Positions 1 to 10,242 of a stretch of DNA of 64,000 nt are shown here, in pieces; the stretch's first letter is position 1, and each line of letters begins with the position of its first letter. The stretch is taken from contig NZ_JAMYDU010000003.1 in NCBI RefSeq assembly GCF_024138395.1, forward strand, positions 248,001-312,000, in the 5' to 3' direction. This stretch comes from Pseudomonas mandelii. GTDB taxonomy: Bacteria > Pseudomonadota > Gammaproteobacteria > Pseudomonadales > Pseudomonadaceae. A model generated the notes under the pieces. The model made no database searches. It saw only the letters and a program-made list of their open reading frames with translations, and had not been told where the DNA came from. The position numbers and the translations under genes are program-made.

Positions 1-80
1 CCGTAGAACCCGTTGCTCCTGCCGTCGCGCCGACAACGCCGGCCCCTCACGACACCACTTTGCCGCCGCGAGTCTCATGA
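1..80 (+). CDS. tatB: TatB C-terminus (partial)
   Basis: Only the last 25 codons of this gene lie in the window, read in the frame that ends with TGA at 78-80. The encoded tail is rich in Pro, Ala and Thr, as the disordered cytoplasmic C-terminus of the Sec-independent translocase subunit TatB is. The stop overlaps the tatC start (ATGA), the usual tatABC arrangement. The identity rests on that position; the tail itself is not diagnostic. Confidence 0.75.
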   Translation, partial: VEPVAPAVAPTTPAPHDTTLPPRVS

Positions 81-871
81 GCGATCTCCCCGAAAACGAC
101 CAGCACATGCCGCTGGTTTCGCACCTCACCGAGTTGCGCACTCGCCTGCTGCGTTGTGTCGTGGCGGTGTTCATCATTTTTGCCGGGCTGTTTGCCTTCA
201 CCCAGCAGATCTACACCTTCGTCTCCACGCCGCTACGCCAGTACCTGCCGGCTGGCGCGACGATGATCGCCACCGACGTGTCGTCGCCGTTCCTGACGCC
301 GCTGAAACTGACCATGATGGTCTCGCTGTTCCTGGCGATTCCGGTGATCCTGCATCAGATCTGGGGCTTTATCGCGCCGGGCCTGTACAAGCATGAGAAG
401 CGCATCGCGGTGCCGTTGTTGGTATCCAGCATTATGCTGTTCTACACCGGCATGGCCTTCGCCTATTTCCTGGTGTTCCCGCTGATCTTCAAGTTCTTCG
501 CCGCCGCCACCCCGGCCGGCGTGGAAATGATGACCGACATCACCAGCTACCTCGATTTCGTCATGACGCTGTTTTTCGCCTTCGGCGTGGCGTTCGAGAT
601 TCCCGTGGCCGTGGTGCTGCTGGTGTGGATCGGCGTGGTCAACGTTGCCTACCTGAGGAAAATCCGTCCGTACGTGATCATCGGCTGCTTCGTGGTCGGC
701 ATGATCCTGACGCCGCCGGACATTTTCTCGCAGACGCTGTTGGCCGTACCGATGTGGTTGCTGTTCGAGATCGGCATCCTGTTTGGCGGCCTGATCAGCA
801 AGCGCGGCGAGCACCCGGACGACCAGCCGGCTGACGATCACAACGACCAGCCGCCAGCGACTCAAGCGTGA
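77..871 (+). CDS. tatC: Twin-arginine translocase subunit TatC
   Basis: TatC is the inner-membrane core of the twin-arginine translocase and recognises the RR motif of folded exported proteins together with TatB. The 264-residue product has six hydrophobic segments and the conserved cytoplasmic-loop motif [14 protein letters not shown] (around residues 95-108), which contains the essential Glu of the signal-binding site. The N-terminal stretch [16 protein letters not shown] is also typical. The C-terminus ends in an acidic Asp/Gln-rich tail. It overlaps the tatB stop by 4 bases and the rsmE start by 4 bases (GTGA), so translation is probably coupled. Confidence 0.97.
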   Translation: MSDLPENDQHMPLVSHLTELRTRLLRCVVAVFIIFAGLFAFTQQIYTFVSTPLRQYLPAGATMIATDVSSPFLTPLKLTMMVSLFLAIPVILHQIWGFIAPGLYKHEKRIAVPLLVSSIMLFYTGMAFAYFLVFPLIFKFFAAATPAGVEMMTDITSYLDFVMTLFFAFGVAFEIPVAVVLLVWIGVVNVAYLRKIRPYVIIGCFVVGMILTPPDIFSQTLLAVPMWLLFEIGILFGGLISKRGEHPDDQPADDHNDQPPATQA

Positions 872-1575
872 ACCTGCTGCTCCTCGAAGAGGCCGACTTC
901 ATTGCAGCCGACCGGGCGATCCTGCGCGATCGCCGGTTGACTCATATGCAGGAAGTCCATCGTTCCGTTGTTGGCGACAGCCTGCGGGTCGGGCGTATCG
1001 GCGGCTTGATGGGCTCGGCCGAATTGCTGCGCCTGGACGCCGATGAAGCCGAGTTGCACGTCACCCTCGACCAGCCGCCACCGGCCAAGCTGCCACTGAC
1101 TCTGGTGCTGGCCCTGCCCCGTCCGAAAATGCTCCGTCGGGTGTTTCAGACCGTGGCCGCCATGGGTGTGCCGCGAATCGTGCTGGTGAACAGCTATCGC
1201 GTCGAGAAGAGCTTCTGGCAAACCCCGTTCCTGGAGCCGGAAGCGATTCGCGAGCAGTTGATCCTGGGTCTTGAACAGGCCCGGGACAGCGTGCTGCCGG
1301 AAATCGTCATCGAGAAACGCTTCAAGCCTTTTGTCGAAGATCGTCTGCCGGCCATTACCGAAGGCACCCTTGGTCTGGTCGGTCATCCCGGTAACTACCC
1401 GCCCTGCCCTCGTGGCCTGGACGAGCCCGTGACCCTGGCCATCGGCCCCGAAGGCGGCTGGATTCCCTACGAAATCGACTTGCTGGGCAAGGCCGGTCTG
1501 CAACCGGTGCAACTCGGCGAGCGCATCCTGCGGGTCGAAACTGCCGTCACCGCGCTGCTCTCGCGGTTGTTCTAA
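868..1575 (+). CDS. rsmE: 16S rRNA m3U1498 methyltransferase RsmE
   Basis: RsmE is a SPOUT-family enzyme that methylates N3 of U1498 in 16S rRNA using S-adenosylmethionine. The 235-residue product has an N-terminal PUA-like part and the trefoil-knot SAM-binding motif IGPEGGW near residue 191, followed by [11 protein letters not shown], which is typical of the family. The start is GTG overlapping the tatC stop. The neighbour order tatC-rsmE is conserved in pseudomonads. It is followed by a long palindromic repeat. Confidence 0.95.
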   Translation: MNLLLLEEADFIAADRAILRDRRLTHMQEVHRSVVGDSLRVGRIGGLMGSAELLRLDADEAELHVTLDQPPPAKLPLTLVLALPRPKMLRRVFQTVAAMGVPRIVLVNSYRVEKSFWQTPFLEPEAIREQLILGLEQARDSVLPEIVIEKRFKPFVEDRLPAITEGTLGLVGHPGNYPPCPRGLDEPVTLAIGPEGGWIPYEIDLLGKAGLQPVQLGERILRVETAVTALLSRLF

Positions 1576-1587
1576 CTGCACACTCCC

Positions 1588-1720
1588 TGTAGCAGCTGGC
1601 GAAGCCTGCGTTCGGCTGCGAAGCAGTCGTAAAATCCGGCACCGCGGTCTTTCAGGTTGGCCGCGTGTAACTGTTTGACGACTGCTTCGCAGCCGAACGC
1701 AGGCTTCGCCAGCTGCTACA
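1588..1720. repeat. Long palindromic repeat, family B, with 43-bp arms
   Basis: Two inverted arms of 43 bases (1588-1630 and 1678-1720) match perfectly around a 47-base loop. The arm begins TGTAGCAGCTGGCGAAG. Two related copies lie at 41571-41716 and 48876-49021. As RNA it would form a very stable hairpin after rsmE and could act as a terminator or 3' stabiliser. Confidence 0.85.
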
Positions 1721-1758
1721 AGGAATGCGTTTACCGTGAGGTCTGTGCCCACAGCGCC

Positions 1759-1785
1759 TACAGAATGCCATCTGCCTGCCGATAC
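1759..1785 (+). promoter_or_regulatory. FliA (sigma-28) type promoter of the chemoreceptor gene
   Basis: TACA (1759-1762), a 15-base spacer and GCCGATAC (1778-1785) match the flagellar sigma-28 pattern (TAAA, 15 bases, GCCGATAA) with one mismatch in each element. The predicted transcript start is about 37 bases before the chosen ATG at 1829. FliA control is usual for chemoreceptor genes in pseudomonads. Confidence 0.6.
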
Positions 1786-1828
1786 AGTTCCCATAAAACC
1801 AATTGATGGTTGCGAGGGGAGTTGCAGC

Positions 1829-3745
1829 ATGTACCGTTGGCTAGCCGAGAAACTGGGAAACGTAAGCGTCAATCGCAAACTGGGTGTCGGCTTCGGTCTG
1901 GTGCTGCTTCTGACCTTGTTGATCACCTTCACCGGCTGGACCGGCTTGAGCGGTGTGATAAGCCGTGGCGATACGCTTGGGTTTATTTCCAGCCTCAATG
2001 AGCTGACCAAAGACCTGCGCCTCGCCCGTCTGGATTACGACATGCGCCGTGGCGAACAAGGCCCGGGCGCCGTCAACGAGCTGATCGGCCAACTCGATAC
2101 CGGCCTGAAAACCGCTCGCACACTGATCGAACAGCCTGCCGACGTGGCGATGATCGACCAGCAATTGGCCGCGGTCAGCGAGTACAAACGCGCCTTCGCT
2201 GATATGACTCAGGCCACCGCCACCCGCGAAGATGCTCGCAGCAAACTGGGCGCCACCGCCGATAACGCCGTGGCCCGTGTCGCTGAAGTCGAAAACACGT
2301 TATTGCAAGGCGACAGCGTCGCTCGGTTCAACAGCGTGATCGACCTGAGCAAGCTGATCCAGCAAGCGCGTTTCCAGGTCCGCGGTTACACCTACAGCGG
2401 CAAACCCGAGGCAGAACAGCCTGCGCTGGACGCCATCGGCAACGCGCTGAAAAACCTCGAAAGCCTGCCGTCTCAACTGCCGGAACAACACATCGCCAAC
2501 CTGCAACAGGCGAGCGACTCACTCAAAGCCTATCGCGCGGCTGTCAGCCAGTTCCGCGACTCCCAAGTCGCCAGCGCCGCAGCCCTCAAGCGCATGAGCG
2601 CGCAAGGCGACATTCTGCTCGACCTCAGCAAAAAGCTCACCGCCTCGCAAACCGTCGTGCGTGACACCGATGCAGCGCAGGCCAAAAACCTGCTGCTGAT
2701 GGCCACCGTCCTGGCGGCAGCCTTTGGTTTATTCGCGGCCTGGGCCATCACTCGCCAGATCGTCATTCCCCTGAGCCAGACCCTCAAGGTGGCCGAACGT
2801 ATCGCCGCGGGCGACCTGACTCACAACCTGACGTCCGAACGCCAGGACGAACTGGGTCAGCTACAGCGTGCCATGCAGAGCATGACCCTGGGCCTGCGGG
2901 AACTGATCGGTGGCATTAGCGATGGCGTGACTCAAATCGCCAGCGCCGCTGAAGAGCTGTCCGCCGTCACCGAACAGACCAGCGCCGGGGTCAACAGCCA
3001 AAAGGTCGAAACCGATCAGGTGGCCACCGCCATGCATGAAATGACCGCCACTGTGCAGGAAGTCGCGCGCAACGCCGAGGAAGCGTCCGAAGCCGCCGTC
3101 GCCGCCGACCAACAGGCCCGCGAGGGCGATCGGGTGGTCGGCGAAGCCATCGCCCAGATCGAGCGCCTGGCCGTCGAAGTCGGCAACTCCACTGCCGCCA
3201 TGGGCGACCTGAAGCGCGAAAGTGACAAGATCGGCAGCGTGCTCGACGTGATCAAGTCCGTGGCCCAGCAAACCAACCTGCTGGCGCTCAACGCTGCCAT
3301 CGAAGCTGCCCGCGCTGGTGAAGCCGGGCGCGGTTTTGCCGTGGTCGCTGACGAAGTCCGCAGCCTGGCCCAGCGCACCCAGAAGTCCACCGAAGAAATC
3401 GAAGAGCTGATCGTCGGCCTGCAGACCGGCACTCAGCAAGTCGCGACCATCATGGACAACAGCCGCAGCCTGACCGACAGCAGCGTCGAACTGACTCGCC
3501 GCGCCGGTAGCTCGTTGGAAAGCATCACTCGCACCGTGTCGGCAATTCAGTCGATGAACCAGCAGATCGCCGCCGCTGCCGAGCAACAGAGTGCAGTAGC
3601 TGAAGAGATCAACCGCAGCGTGCTGAACGTGCGTGATGTGTCGGAGCAGACCTCGGCCGCCAGTGAAGAGACCGCGGCCTCCAGCGTCGAGCTGGCGCGG
3701 TTGGGGACGCATTTGCAAATGCTGGTGGGGCGATTCAAGGTTTGA
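1829..3745 (+). CDS. Methyl-accepting chemotaxis protein, probable HBM type (McpK/McpS-like)
   Basis: This is a 638-residue membrane chemoreceptor. It has a first transmembrane helix at about residues 19-38, an all-helical periplasmic region of about 240 residues, a second helix at about 285-310, a HAMP domain, and a signalling domain with the hairpin tip [19 protein letters not shown]. The size and helical periplasmic part suit the helical bimodular (HBM) class. In P. aeruginosa the gene at this locus (PA5072, McpK) senses alpha-ketoglutarate, so an organic-acid ligand is inferred by synteny only. The ATG at 1829 is chosen over upstream starts because GAGGGGAG lies 9 bases before it and the N-terminus MYRWLAEKL fits the family. 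Confidence 0.9.
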   Translation: MYRWLAEKLGNVSVNRKLGVGFGLVLLLTLLITFTGWTGLSGVISRGDTLGFISSLNELTKDLRLARLDYDMRRGEQGPGAVNELIGQLDTGLKTARTLIEQPADVAMIDQQLAAVSEYKRAFADMTQATATREDARSKLGATADNAVARVAEVENTLLQGDSVARFNSVIDLSKLIQQARFQVRGYTYSGKPEAEQPALDAIGNALKNLESLPSQLPEQHIANLQQASDSLKAYRAAVSQFRDSQVASAAALKRMSAQGDILLDLSKKLTASQTVVRDTDAAQAKNLLLMATVLAAAFGLFAAWAITRQIVIPLSQTLKVAERIAAGDLTHNLTSERQDELGQLQRAMQSMTLGLRELIGGISDGVTQIASAAEELSAVTEQTSAGVNSQKVETDQVATAMHEMTATVQEVARNAEEASEAAVAADQQAREGDRVVGEAIAQIERLAVEVGNSTAAMGDLKRESDKIGSVLDVIKSVAQQTNLLALNAAIEAARAGEAGRGFAVVADEVRSLAQRTQKSTEEIEELIVGLQTGTQQVATIMDNSRSLTDSSVELTRRAGSSLESITRTVSAIQSMNQQIAAAAEQQSAVAEEINRSVLNVRDVSEQTSAASEETAASSVELARLGTHLQMLVGRFKV

Positions 3746-3791
3746 ACTGATGCGGGTATCCCGGTTCGCTTGAAACCGGGGTGATGCCCTC

Positions 3792-3949
3792 GCGGGCTCG
3801 CCCTAATGCCAGTCAGTTAAGCGAGTAAGCCGCTTTTCTGTAGGAGCCAGGCTTGCCGGCGAAGGTGTCCTTAAGAACGCCTTCGCCGGCAAGCCTGGCT
3901 CCTACAGGTCCGATTTGCCCTTAACTGACTGGCATTAGGGCTTGCCCGC
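3792..3949. repeat. Nested double palindrome with a family A variant inside
   Basis: The inner pair (3839-3865 and 3880-3906, 27 bases each, perfect) is a REP-like sequence related to the dispersed TGTAGGAGC...GCTTGCC family. The outer pair (3801-3821 and 3920-3940) is perfect over 21 bases and extends to 3792 and 3949 with two mismatches. The outer arm contains ATGCCAGTCAGTTAAG, which also appears in slightly different form at 48841-48856. The rest of the gap between the chemoreceptor and opgH stops holds only a terminator. Confidence 0.8.
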
Positions 3950-4003
3950 TTCCACAAGGTCCGCGCCGAACACAAACGTTGTCTTCAATCAGATCATCAG
4001 CCC

Positions 4004-4032
4004 AAAAAAAACCCCGCTTTCGCGGGGTTTTT
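4004..4032 (-). terminator. Rho-independent terminator of opgGH
   Basis: The hairpin AACCCCGC-TTTC-GCGGGGTT is flanked by an A-run (4004-4011) and a T-run. On the minus strand it lies directly after the opgH stop and ends in a U-run of eight. It could also stop transcription from the plus strand. Confidence 0.85.
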
Positions 4033-4034
4033 CA

Positions 4035-6605
4035 TTAGGCCAACTGAGGCTGCACGCTCACAGGCTTGAGCGGCAAAAGCGGCGCATGGGGATCGGCATC
4101 CACCGATGTGCGCCAGGCTTGTAGCCACTCGGCGTGGCCTTCGTTCCAGACCTGCTCATGCAAGCGACCCAGTGCCACCGGATCACTCAGCAGGGCCACG
4201 CGCTCGTTGTTGGTCAGCCCGGCAGGCCCGACCTTCATCGCATGGCGAACCCGCTCGATGCGCAGCCATTCGATCGGCTCGGCCTGACGGTGACGGGACG
4301 TCGCCAGCGCACACGCCAAAGCGTTCTGCTGAGGATCGACCACCGACCGGACGAAGCCGTCGTTCAGTGCATGCCAACGGTTTTCGTGGGTGTACTGATC
4401 GGTCGCCAGCAACTCCTGTGGCGGAGAATATTCCTCAGGAATCAGGAACAGGCTTTCGTCACGGGACTTGAGGCCCAGACCGACACGACTGGAGATCACC
4501 GATACCGGGATCGACAGCATCAGCGAACCGACAATCGGCACCAGCCACCAGAGGAAGCTCGGGTTCAGCCAGATCACCAGCAGCGCCCAGAAAAAGCCCA
4601 GCAAGGTTTGTGGACCGTGGCGTTTTACCGCTTCACTCCACGGAGTGGAGTCGTCGTCACGTTGCGGCGAGTTCCAGGTCGCGGCCCAGCCGAGGAACGC
4701 GGCAAGTACGAAACGGGTGTGGAAAATCATCCGTACCGGCGCCAGCAGCATGGAGAACAACATCTCCAGCAGCATCGACAGCGTCACCTTGAACTTGCCA
4801 CCAAACTCTTTCGCGCCCTTGTTCCAGATCAGGATGATGCTCAGCAACTTCGGCAGGAACAGCAGCACGATGGTCGTCGAGAACAACGCAATTGCCTTGT
4901 CCGGCTGCCATTGTGGCCACAGTGGATAGAGCTGACGCGGTTCCAGGAAGTATTGCGGTTCCATCAACGTGTTGACCGCCAGCAAGGCCGTCGACAACAC
5001 CAGGAACAAGAACCACAACGGCGCAGACAGGTACGACATCACGCCGGTCAGGAACACCGCACGGTGTACAGGGTGCATGCCCTTGACCAGGAACAGCCGG
5101 AAGTTCATCAGGTTGCCGTGGCACCAGCGACGGTCACGCTTGAGTTCGTCCAGCAGGTTCGGTGGCAGTTCTTCGTAGCTGCCCGGCAAGTCGTAGGCAA
5201 TCCATACGCCCCAGCCGGCACGGCGCATCAGCGCAGCTTCGACGAAGTCGTGGGACAGAATCGCACCGGCAAACGCGCCTTTACCGGGCAATGGCGCCAG
5301 GGCGCAGTGCTCGATGAACGGCTTCATGCGGATAATCGCGTTGTGACCCCAGTAGTGAGATTCACCCAACTGCCAGAAGTGCAGACCGGCGGTGAACAGC
5401 GGACCGTACACACGGGTTGCGAACTGCTGCATACGCGCATAAAGGGTGTCCATGCCCGACGCACGCGGCGCGGTCTGGATGATCCCGGCGTCCGGCGTGG
5501 CTTCCATCAGGCGCACCAGACTGCTCAGGCATTCGCCGCTCATCACGCTGTCGGCGTCGAGCACGACCATGTACTTGTAGTCACCGCCCCAACGACGGCA
5601 GAAGTCGTCGAGGTTGCCGCTTTTACGTTTTACGCGGCGGCGACGGCGGCGATAGAAGATCTTGCCGAAGCCCTTGGCTTCGCGGCAGACGTCCAGCCAA
5701 GCCTGTTGCTCGGCGATGCAGATATCGGCGTCGTTACTGTCGCTGAGCACGAAAAAGTCGAAGCGATCCAGGTTACCCGAGGCCGCAACCGATTCGAAGG
5801 TCGCCCGCAAACCGGCGAACACCCGCGGCACGTCTTCGTTGCAGATTGGCATCACCAGTGCGGTGCGTGCGTCCTTGGCGATCGGCTCGTTGCCGGCGCT
5901 GGCGCCGGAAATGCGGTACTTGTCACGACCGGTGATCAACTCGAGAAAGCCCATCAGCGCGGTCCAGAAGCCCGCGGAGACCCAGCAGAACAGAATCCCG
6001 AACATGATCAGAATGCTGGTTTGCAAGGCATATGGCAGCACTTGCGTGGCGGTTTGGGTCAGCGGTTGATGCAGGACTTCTTCAAGATCGACGAACGACC
6101 AGCCCTGGTACGGCATGATGCCTTTCATGTACCAGCCGGCGACGATCGTCTGACCGAGCATCAGCACCAGAAGAATGTAGCGTCGGATCGAACCGACAGT
6201 GCGCCAGCGAGCCGCCGGCAGCACGTTTTCATCCTTCGGCGGGGCCGGCGGATTGGTGCGACCGGTCAGCCGACGCCAGCCACGCACCAGAATGTTGGTG
6301 CGCCACGGCTCGGGCACGACTTTGGTCCGACGGATCGGCGGGGTTGCCTTCAGGCAAACCCGACCACTGGCGTCGAGCACCAGCATTTCCGCATCCGCCA
6401 GTTCTTCGGCGGAGTTCAGGGTCAGGCGCCGGCCGACCGAGGCTTGAGCAGCCTCGGTCGGCGCGTCGAACGTCGAGGTCGACAGACGTTCGTGCAGTTC
6501 ACTGAAAGACTTGCAGCCCGCGAGTTCCGCGCGCTGCTCGTCGCTCATCGGCAAATGCGCCAGGTACTCGGCAAGCGTTTGTGGCTGTACTTGTGAATTA
6601 CTCAT
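4035..6605 (-). CDS. opgH: Osmoregulated periplasmic glucan glucosyltransferase OpgH
   Basis: OpgH is an inner-membrane family 2 glycosyltransferase that polymerises glucose from UDP-glucose into the beta-1,2 backbone of periplasmic glucans. The 856-residue protein has transmembrane segments at about 145-165 and 190-220. The cytoplasmic catalytic domain carries [12 protein letters not shown] (metal/UDP Asp residues), [15 protein letters not shown] and the acceptor motif [10 protein letters not shown]. Several more membrane segments follow. ATG overlaps the opgG stop in ATGAGTAA, so the two genes form an operon. Length and motifs match the pseudomonad MdoH/OpgH family. Confidence 0.96.
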   Translation of the reverse strand: MSNSQVQPQTLAEYLAHLPMSDEQRAELAGCKSFSELHERLSTSTFDAPTEAAQASVGRRLTLNSAEELADAEMLVLDASGRVCLKATPPIRRTKVVPEPWRTNILVRGWRRLTGRTNPPAPPKDENVLPAARWRTVGSIRRYILLVLMLGQTIVAGWYMKGIMPYQGWSFVDLEEVLHQPLTQTATQVLPYALQTSILIMFGILFCWVSAGFWTALMGFLELITGRDKYRISGASAGNEPIAKDARTALVMPICNEDVPRVFAGLRATFESVAASGNLDRFDFFVLSDSNDADICIAEQQAWLDVCREAKGFGKIFYRRRRRRVKRKSGNLDDFCRRWGGDYKYMVVLDADSVMSGECLSSLVRLMEATPDAGIIQTAPRASGMDTLYARMQQFATRVYGPLFTAGLHFWQLGESHYWGHNAIIRMKPFIEHCALAPLPGKGAFAGAILSHDFVEAALMRRAGWGVWIAYDLPGSYEELPPNLLDELKRDRRWCHGNLMNFRLFLVKGMHPVHRAVFLTGVMSYLSAPLWFLFLVLSTALLAVNTLMEPQYFLEPRQLYPLWPQWQPDKAIALFSTTIVLLFLPKLLSIILIWNKGAKEFGGKFKVTLSMLLEMLFSMLLAPVRMIFHTRFVLAAFLGWAATWNSPQRDDDSTPWSEAVKRHGPQTLLGFFWALLVIWLNPSFLWWLVPIVGSLMLSIPVSVISSRVGLGLKSRDESLFLIPEEYSPPQELLATDQYTHENRWHALNDGFVRSVVDPQQNALACALATSRHRQAEPIEWLRIERVRHAMKVGPAGLTNNERVALLSDPVALGRLHEQVWNEGHAEWLQAWRTSVDADPHAPLLPLKPVSVQPQLA

Positions 6606-8400
6606 CGGCGGGCAACTGATAGCTCCAGGTCTCGGTCAGGACTTGTTCAGTCGGTACCGATTCCGTTGTGGCTGGGGCCGCTTCGGCAGCGACAGGCTGC
6701 TTGGCGTCATTGTTGTCCTTGTCCTTGGTATCCTTGACTTGCTGGGCTTGGGCGTGTGCTTCAGCCTGCTTGTCCTTCTTCTCCTGCTGGCGGGCGGCGA
6801 TCTTGTCGGCCTTGGCAACGGAAGAACTGGACGCTGGCGCCGCGGTCTTGAGCGCCTCGGCAGGCGAGATGTTCTTGACCAGCGCAGCGCGCATTTCGGT
6901 GGCCTTGCTCGGATCCTTGATCTTCATCCGCAAAGTCAGGCGCCAGCCCTTGGTTTCAGGGTTGTAACGGACGCTGTTCTCGACCAGTTCTGCGTTGTCG
7001 CCAACACTCACCTGGCTGCGCACTTCGGCATCTTCCGGCAGGACTTGCAGGGACGGGCCTTCGAAATCCACCAGATAGGCCACGCTGCCGTCCGGCTGAC
7101 GAATCAGGTTCGACTGCTTGACGTCACCGGTGGAACGCAGGGTCTGTTGAACCCAGGCGCTGTCCGGCGAATGCAGGGAGGCTTCGTCGAGGGTCCAGTG
7201 CATGCGGTAGGCAACGTCCAGGGACTGGCCAGGCTCAGGCAGTTTTTCCGGGCTCCAGAAAGCGACGATATTGTCGTTGGTTTCGTCGGCCGTAGGAATC
7301 TCTACCAGATCGACGGAGCCTTTACCCCAATCGCCTTTGGGTTCGATCCAGGCACTTGGGCGCTTGTCGTAGCGGTCATCGAGGTCTTCGTAGTGACTGA
7401 AGTCACGACCACGTTGCAGCAAGCCGAAACCGCGCGGGTTCTCGATCGAGAAGTTGCTCACGGACAGGTGTTTCGGATTGTTCAGTGGGCGCCAGATCCA
7501 TTCGCCGTTGCCGGCGTGGATCGACAGGCCGCTGGAATCGTGCAGTTCGCGACGGTAGTTCAGCACTTTCGACGGCTGGTTAGCGCCGAACAGGAACATG
7601 CTGGTCAGCGGCGCAACGCCGAGTTTGGTGACCTTGTCACGCAGGAACATCCTGGCCTTGACGTCGACGACCGTGTCGCTGCCCGGACGCACGGTCAGGC
7701 GATAGGCACCGGTGGCACGCGGCGAATCCAGCAGGGCGAAGATCACCAGGTGCTTGTCGCCCGGCTTCGGCTGCTGGATCCAGAACTCGGTGAAGCGCGG
7801 GAACTCTTCGCCGGATGGCAAAGCGGTATCAATGGCCATGCCGCGAGCGGAGAGGCCGTAGGTCTGCCCCTTGCCGATGACGCGGAAGTAGCTCGCGCCG
7901 AGCATGGTCATGATTTCGTCTTGCTTGTCGGCCTTGTTGATCGGGTACAGCACACGGAAACCGGCATAACCCAGCTGTTCGGTGGCTTTAGGATCGAACT
8001 TCACGTCGCCGAAATCGAAACGACTTGGGTCGTATTTGATTTCTTCGACGGTGTTGGCCGTGATTTCGTTGATTTTCACCGGCGTATCGAAGTGCATACC
8101 CTGGTGATAGAACGAAAGCTTGAAGGGGGTTTTCTGGTTCGCCCATTCGGCTTTTTCCGTGAGGAACCGAATTTTTTGATAGTCCGCGAATTTCATCTCG
8201 CGAAATTCATTCGGCAGGTTACTGCGCGGGGCTTCGTACTTTTGCCCGGCCAGCTCTTTTGCCTTGACCGATACGTCATCCAGATTGAATGCCCAAAGTT
8301 GGCCCGCGCTGAACAGGCAGAGCAGTGCAGAACCTGCTACCAGAGCGCTTCGAAACCGTTTGGCAGACAATTTTGGTGCATTACAGGGACTAACAATCAC
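6598..8400 (-). CDS. opgG: Periplasmic glucan biosynthesis protein OpgG, with low-complexity insertion
   Basis: OpgG is a periplasmic protein needed with OpgH to build branched osmoregulated glucans. The chosen start is GTG at 8400, because GAGGG lies about 6 bases upstream and the result is a clean signal peptide ending ...SAGQLWA before FNLDDV (cleavage after about residue 37). The alternative ATG at 8427 lacks a ribosome site. The 600-residue product is longer than the roughly 510-residue E. coli protein. The excess sits just before the last segment [13 protein letters not shown], as about 75 residues rich in Ala, Lys, Gln, Asp and Thr (DNA about 6637-6866). Confidence 0.94.
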   Translation of the reverse strand: MIVSPCNAPKLSAKRFRSALVAGSALLCLFSAGQLWAFNLDDVSVKAKELAGQKYEAPRSNLPNEFREMKFADYQKIRFLTEKAEWANQKTPFKLSFYHQGMHFDTPVKINEITANTVEEIKYDPSRFDFGDVKFDPKATEQLGYAGFRVLYPINKADKQDEIMTMLGASYFRVIGKGQTYGLSARGMAIDTALPSGEEFPRFTEFWIQQPKPGDKHLVIFALLDSPRATGAYRLTVRPGSDTVVDVKARMFLRDKVTKLGVAPLTSMFLFGANQPSKVLNYRRELHDSSGLSIHAGNGEWIWRPLNNPKHLSVSNFSIENPRGFGLLQRGRDFSHYEDLDDRYDKRPSAWIEPKGDWGKGSVDLVEIPTADETNDNIVAFWSPEKLPEPGQSLDVAYRMHWTLDEASLHSPDSAWVQQTLRSTGDVKQSNLIRQPDGSVAYLVDFEGPSLQVLPEDAEVRSQVSVGDNAELVENSVRYNPETKGWRLTLRMKIKDPSKATEMRAALVKNISPAEALKTAAPASSSSVAKADKIAARQQEKKDKQAEAHAQAQQVKDTKDKDNNDAKQPVAAEAAPATTESVPTEQVLTETWSYQLPADE

Positions 8401-8721
8401 GAGCAACCCTCGCCGAAAACAGATCAAAAAACCAACGGCCAGTTAAAGTGCCAGCACGGTGTGCGGTGGAAAAAAACCGACCCTGCGAACCACTCTTGCC
8501 AAGTTGGCGAGCATTGTTCCGACTCCTATGGGGCAAAATGATTCCCCAACAGGTACCGGACAAGTCTCTACCTAAGTCAAAACGGACCAACGAACGCTGA
8601 TCCCCGTAGCGCGCGATTATCTAGTAGGCCGCGTTACAACGCATCAGGGGAAACCAAGTATTTATCGGGAAAAGACCCCGTTTTCAGCCGAAATGCCCTT
8701 AAAAAGATGTTTCAAGCGCTT
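8401..8721. other. Intergenic region upstream of opgG
   Basis: About 320 bases between the divergent-in-effect opgG start and the dtd stop. It must hold the opgGH promoter, but I see no clear -35/-10 pair, no repeat of the families found elsewhere, and no convincing small gene. Confidence 0.5.
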
Positions 8722-9159
8722 TCACGTCTGTAACAGGAAGGTTACCGGGCCATCATTGACCAGGTGCACCTGCATATCCGCGCCGAATCTACCTGATGCC
8801 ACAGTGCCATGCATCTGTTTCGCTTTGCCTGTTAGATAGTCGAACAGCTCCTCACCCAAATCCGGAGGAGCCGCAGTCGAAAAACTGGGGCGCAAGCCGT
8901 TTTTGGTGTCGGCGGCCAGGGTGAACTGCGAGACCAACAGCAACCCGCCGCCTACGTCCGCCAAGGACAGATTCATCTTGCCTTCGGCGTCACTGAATAC
9001 TCGATAGTTAAGCAGTTTATGCAGAAGTTTGTCGGCGCTGACCCGAGTATCGTCGGGCTCGACTGCAACCAAAACCAGCAACCCCTGATCTATCGCGCCA
9101 ACCACCTCCCCCGCAACCTCGACTCGCGCGCCACGCACGCGTTGCAGCAGGCCCTTCAT
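8722..9159 (-). CDS. dtd: D-aminoacyl-tRNA deacylase
   Basis: Dtd hydrolyses D-amino acids from mischarged tRNA in the cytoplasm. The 145-residue product has the family motifs VSQFTLAAD (around residue 77) and the C-terminal NDGPVTFLL, whose Gly-Pro forms the cross-subunit active site. The length is normal. The start overlaps the pip stop by 4 bases (ATGA), so it is the second gene of a pip-dtd operon. Confidence 0.96.
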   Translation of the reverse strand: MKGLLQRVRGARVEVAGEVVGAIDQGLLVLVAVEPDDTRVSADKLLHKLLNYRVFSDAEGKMNLSLADVGGGLLLVSQFTLAADTKNGLRPSFSTAAPPDLGEELFDYLTGKAKQMHGTVASGRFGADMQVHLVNDGPVTFLLQT

Positions 9160-10127
9160 GCTTCGTCAGGCGACAAGTCGAGCATACGACGGGCCATCAG
9201 ATCAGCGGCGCGTACCAAGGCATCGGTGATACCTGTTTCGGACGCCGCATGGCCGGCGTCGCGAATCACCTGCAATTCGCTGTTCGGCCAGGCCTGATGC
9301 AGTTCCCAGGCGTTGTCCAACGGACAGATCACGTCGTAGCGACCATGGACAATAATGCCCGGCAGGTGGGCGATCTTGGCCATGTCACGAATCAGTTGGT
9401 TCGGCTCGAGGAAAGCATTGTTGGTGAAGTAGTGGCACTCGATACGGGCGATGGACAACGCACGCTGAGGCTCGGAGAAACGGTCGACCACCAGCGGATT
9501 CGGCCGCAGAGTGGCGGTGCGACCTTCCCACATGGACCAGGCCTTGGCCGCGTGCATCTGGGCGATCTGATCGTTGCCGACCAGGCGTTTATGGAACGCC
9601 GAGAGCAAGTCGTGACGTTCGTCCTGTGGGATCGGCGCGATGTAGTCCTGCCAGTAATCGGGAAACAGACGACTGGCGCCACACTGGTAGAACCACTCGA
9701 TCTCCTGGGGACGGCAAAGAAAAATCCCGCGCAGAATCAAACCATGCACGCGCTCCGGATGGGTTTGCGCGTAGGCCAGGGCCAGGGTCGAACCCCAGGA
9801 GCCGCCGAACAGCACCCATTTGTCGATGCCCAGGTGTTTGCGAATCCGCTCGAGGTCGGCGACCAGATCCCAGGTGGTGTTGTTTTCCAGGCTGGCGTGG
9901 GGCGTGGAGCGACCACAACCGCGCTGGTCGAAGGTGACAATGCGATACAGGTTCGGATCAAAATACCGGCGGCTCTGGGCATCACACCCGGCGCCGGGGC
10001 CGCCGTGGATGAACACCACCGGCAAACCTTCCGGCGAACCGCTTTCGTCGACGTACAGCGTGTGGGTTTTATCGACGGCCAGATCGTGCCGGGCGTGGGG
10101 TTTGATCTGCGGGTACAAAGTCTGCAT
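9156..10127 (-). CDS. pip: Proline iminopeptidase
   Basis: Pip is an alpha/beta-hydrolase that releases N-terminal proline from peptides. The 323-residue product has the oxyanion motif HGGPGAGC (around 41-48), DQRGCGRS, the nucleophile elbow GGSWGST and a late [14 protein letters not shown] region supplying Asp and His. These match family S33 prolyl aminopeptidases closely. It is followed by dtd with a 4-base overlap. Confidence 0.95.
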   Translation of the reverse strand: MQTLYPQIKPHARHDLAVDKTHTLYVDESGSPEGLPVVFIHGGPGAGCDAQSRRYFDPNLYRIVTFDQRGCGRSTPHASLENNTTWDLVADLERIRKHLGIDKWVLFGGSWGSTLALAYAQTHPERVHGLILRGIFLCRPQEIEWFYQCGASRLFPDYWQDYIAPIPQDERHDLLSAFHKRLVGNDQIAQMHAAKAWSMWEGRTATLRPNPLVVDRFSEPQRALSIARIECHYFTNNAFLEPNQLIRDMAKIAHLPGIIVHGRYDVICPLDNAWELHQAWPNSELQVIRDAGHAASETGITDALVRAADLMARRMLDLSPDEA

Positions 10128-10242
10128 TGCGCGCTCCGTAAGGGGTCGAGGTCATCCCTGGGGGGACTTCTATTATTCTGCCGTCCGGCATCATAAACCC
10201 GAATTACTTCAATGAGCATGCCCCTTGCAGCGTCAGCGTTTG

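Noticed and set aside
1736..1828. Upstream GTG extension of the first chemoreceptor
   Set aside because: It would begin before the FliA-like promoter's start and adds a non-family Pro-rich stretch; ATG 1829 has a strong ribosome site.
4134..6596. Long 820-codon open frame opposite opgH
   Set aside because: It is the reverse-strand shadow of a GC-rich gene; composition is Arg/Gln/His-rich with no domain, and opgH on the other strand is well supported.
6511..8541. 676-codon frame opposite opgG
   Set aside because: Shadow of opgG with no ribosome site and no recognisable fold.
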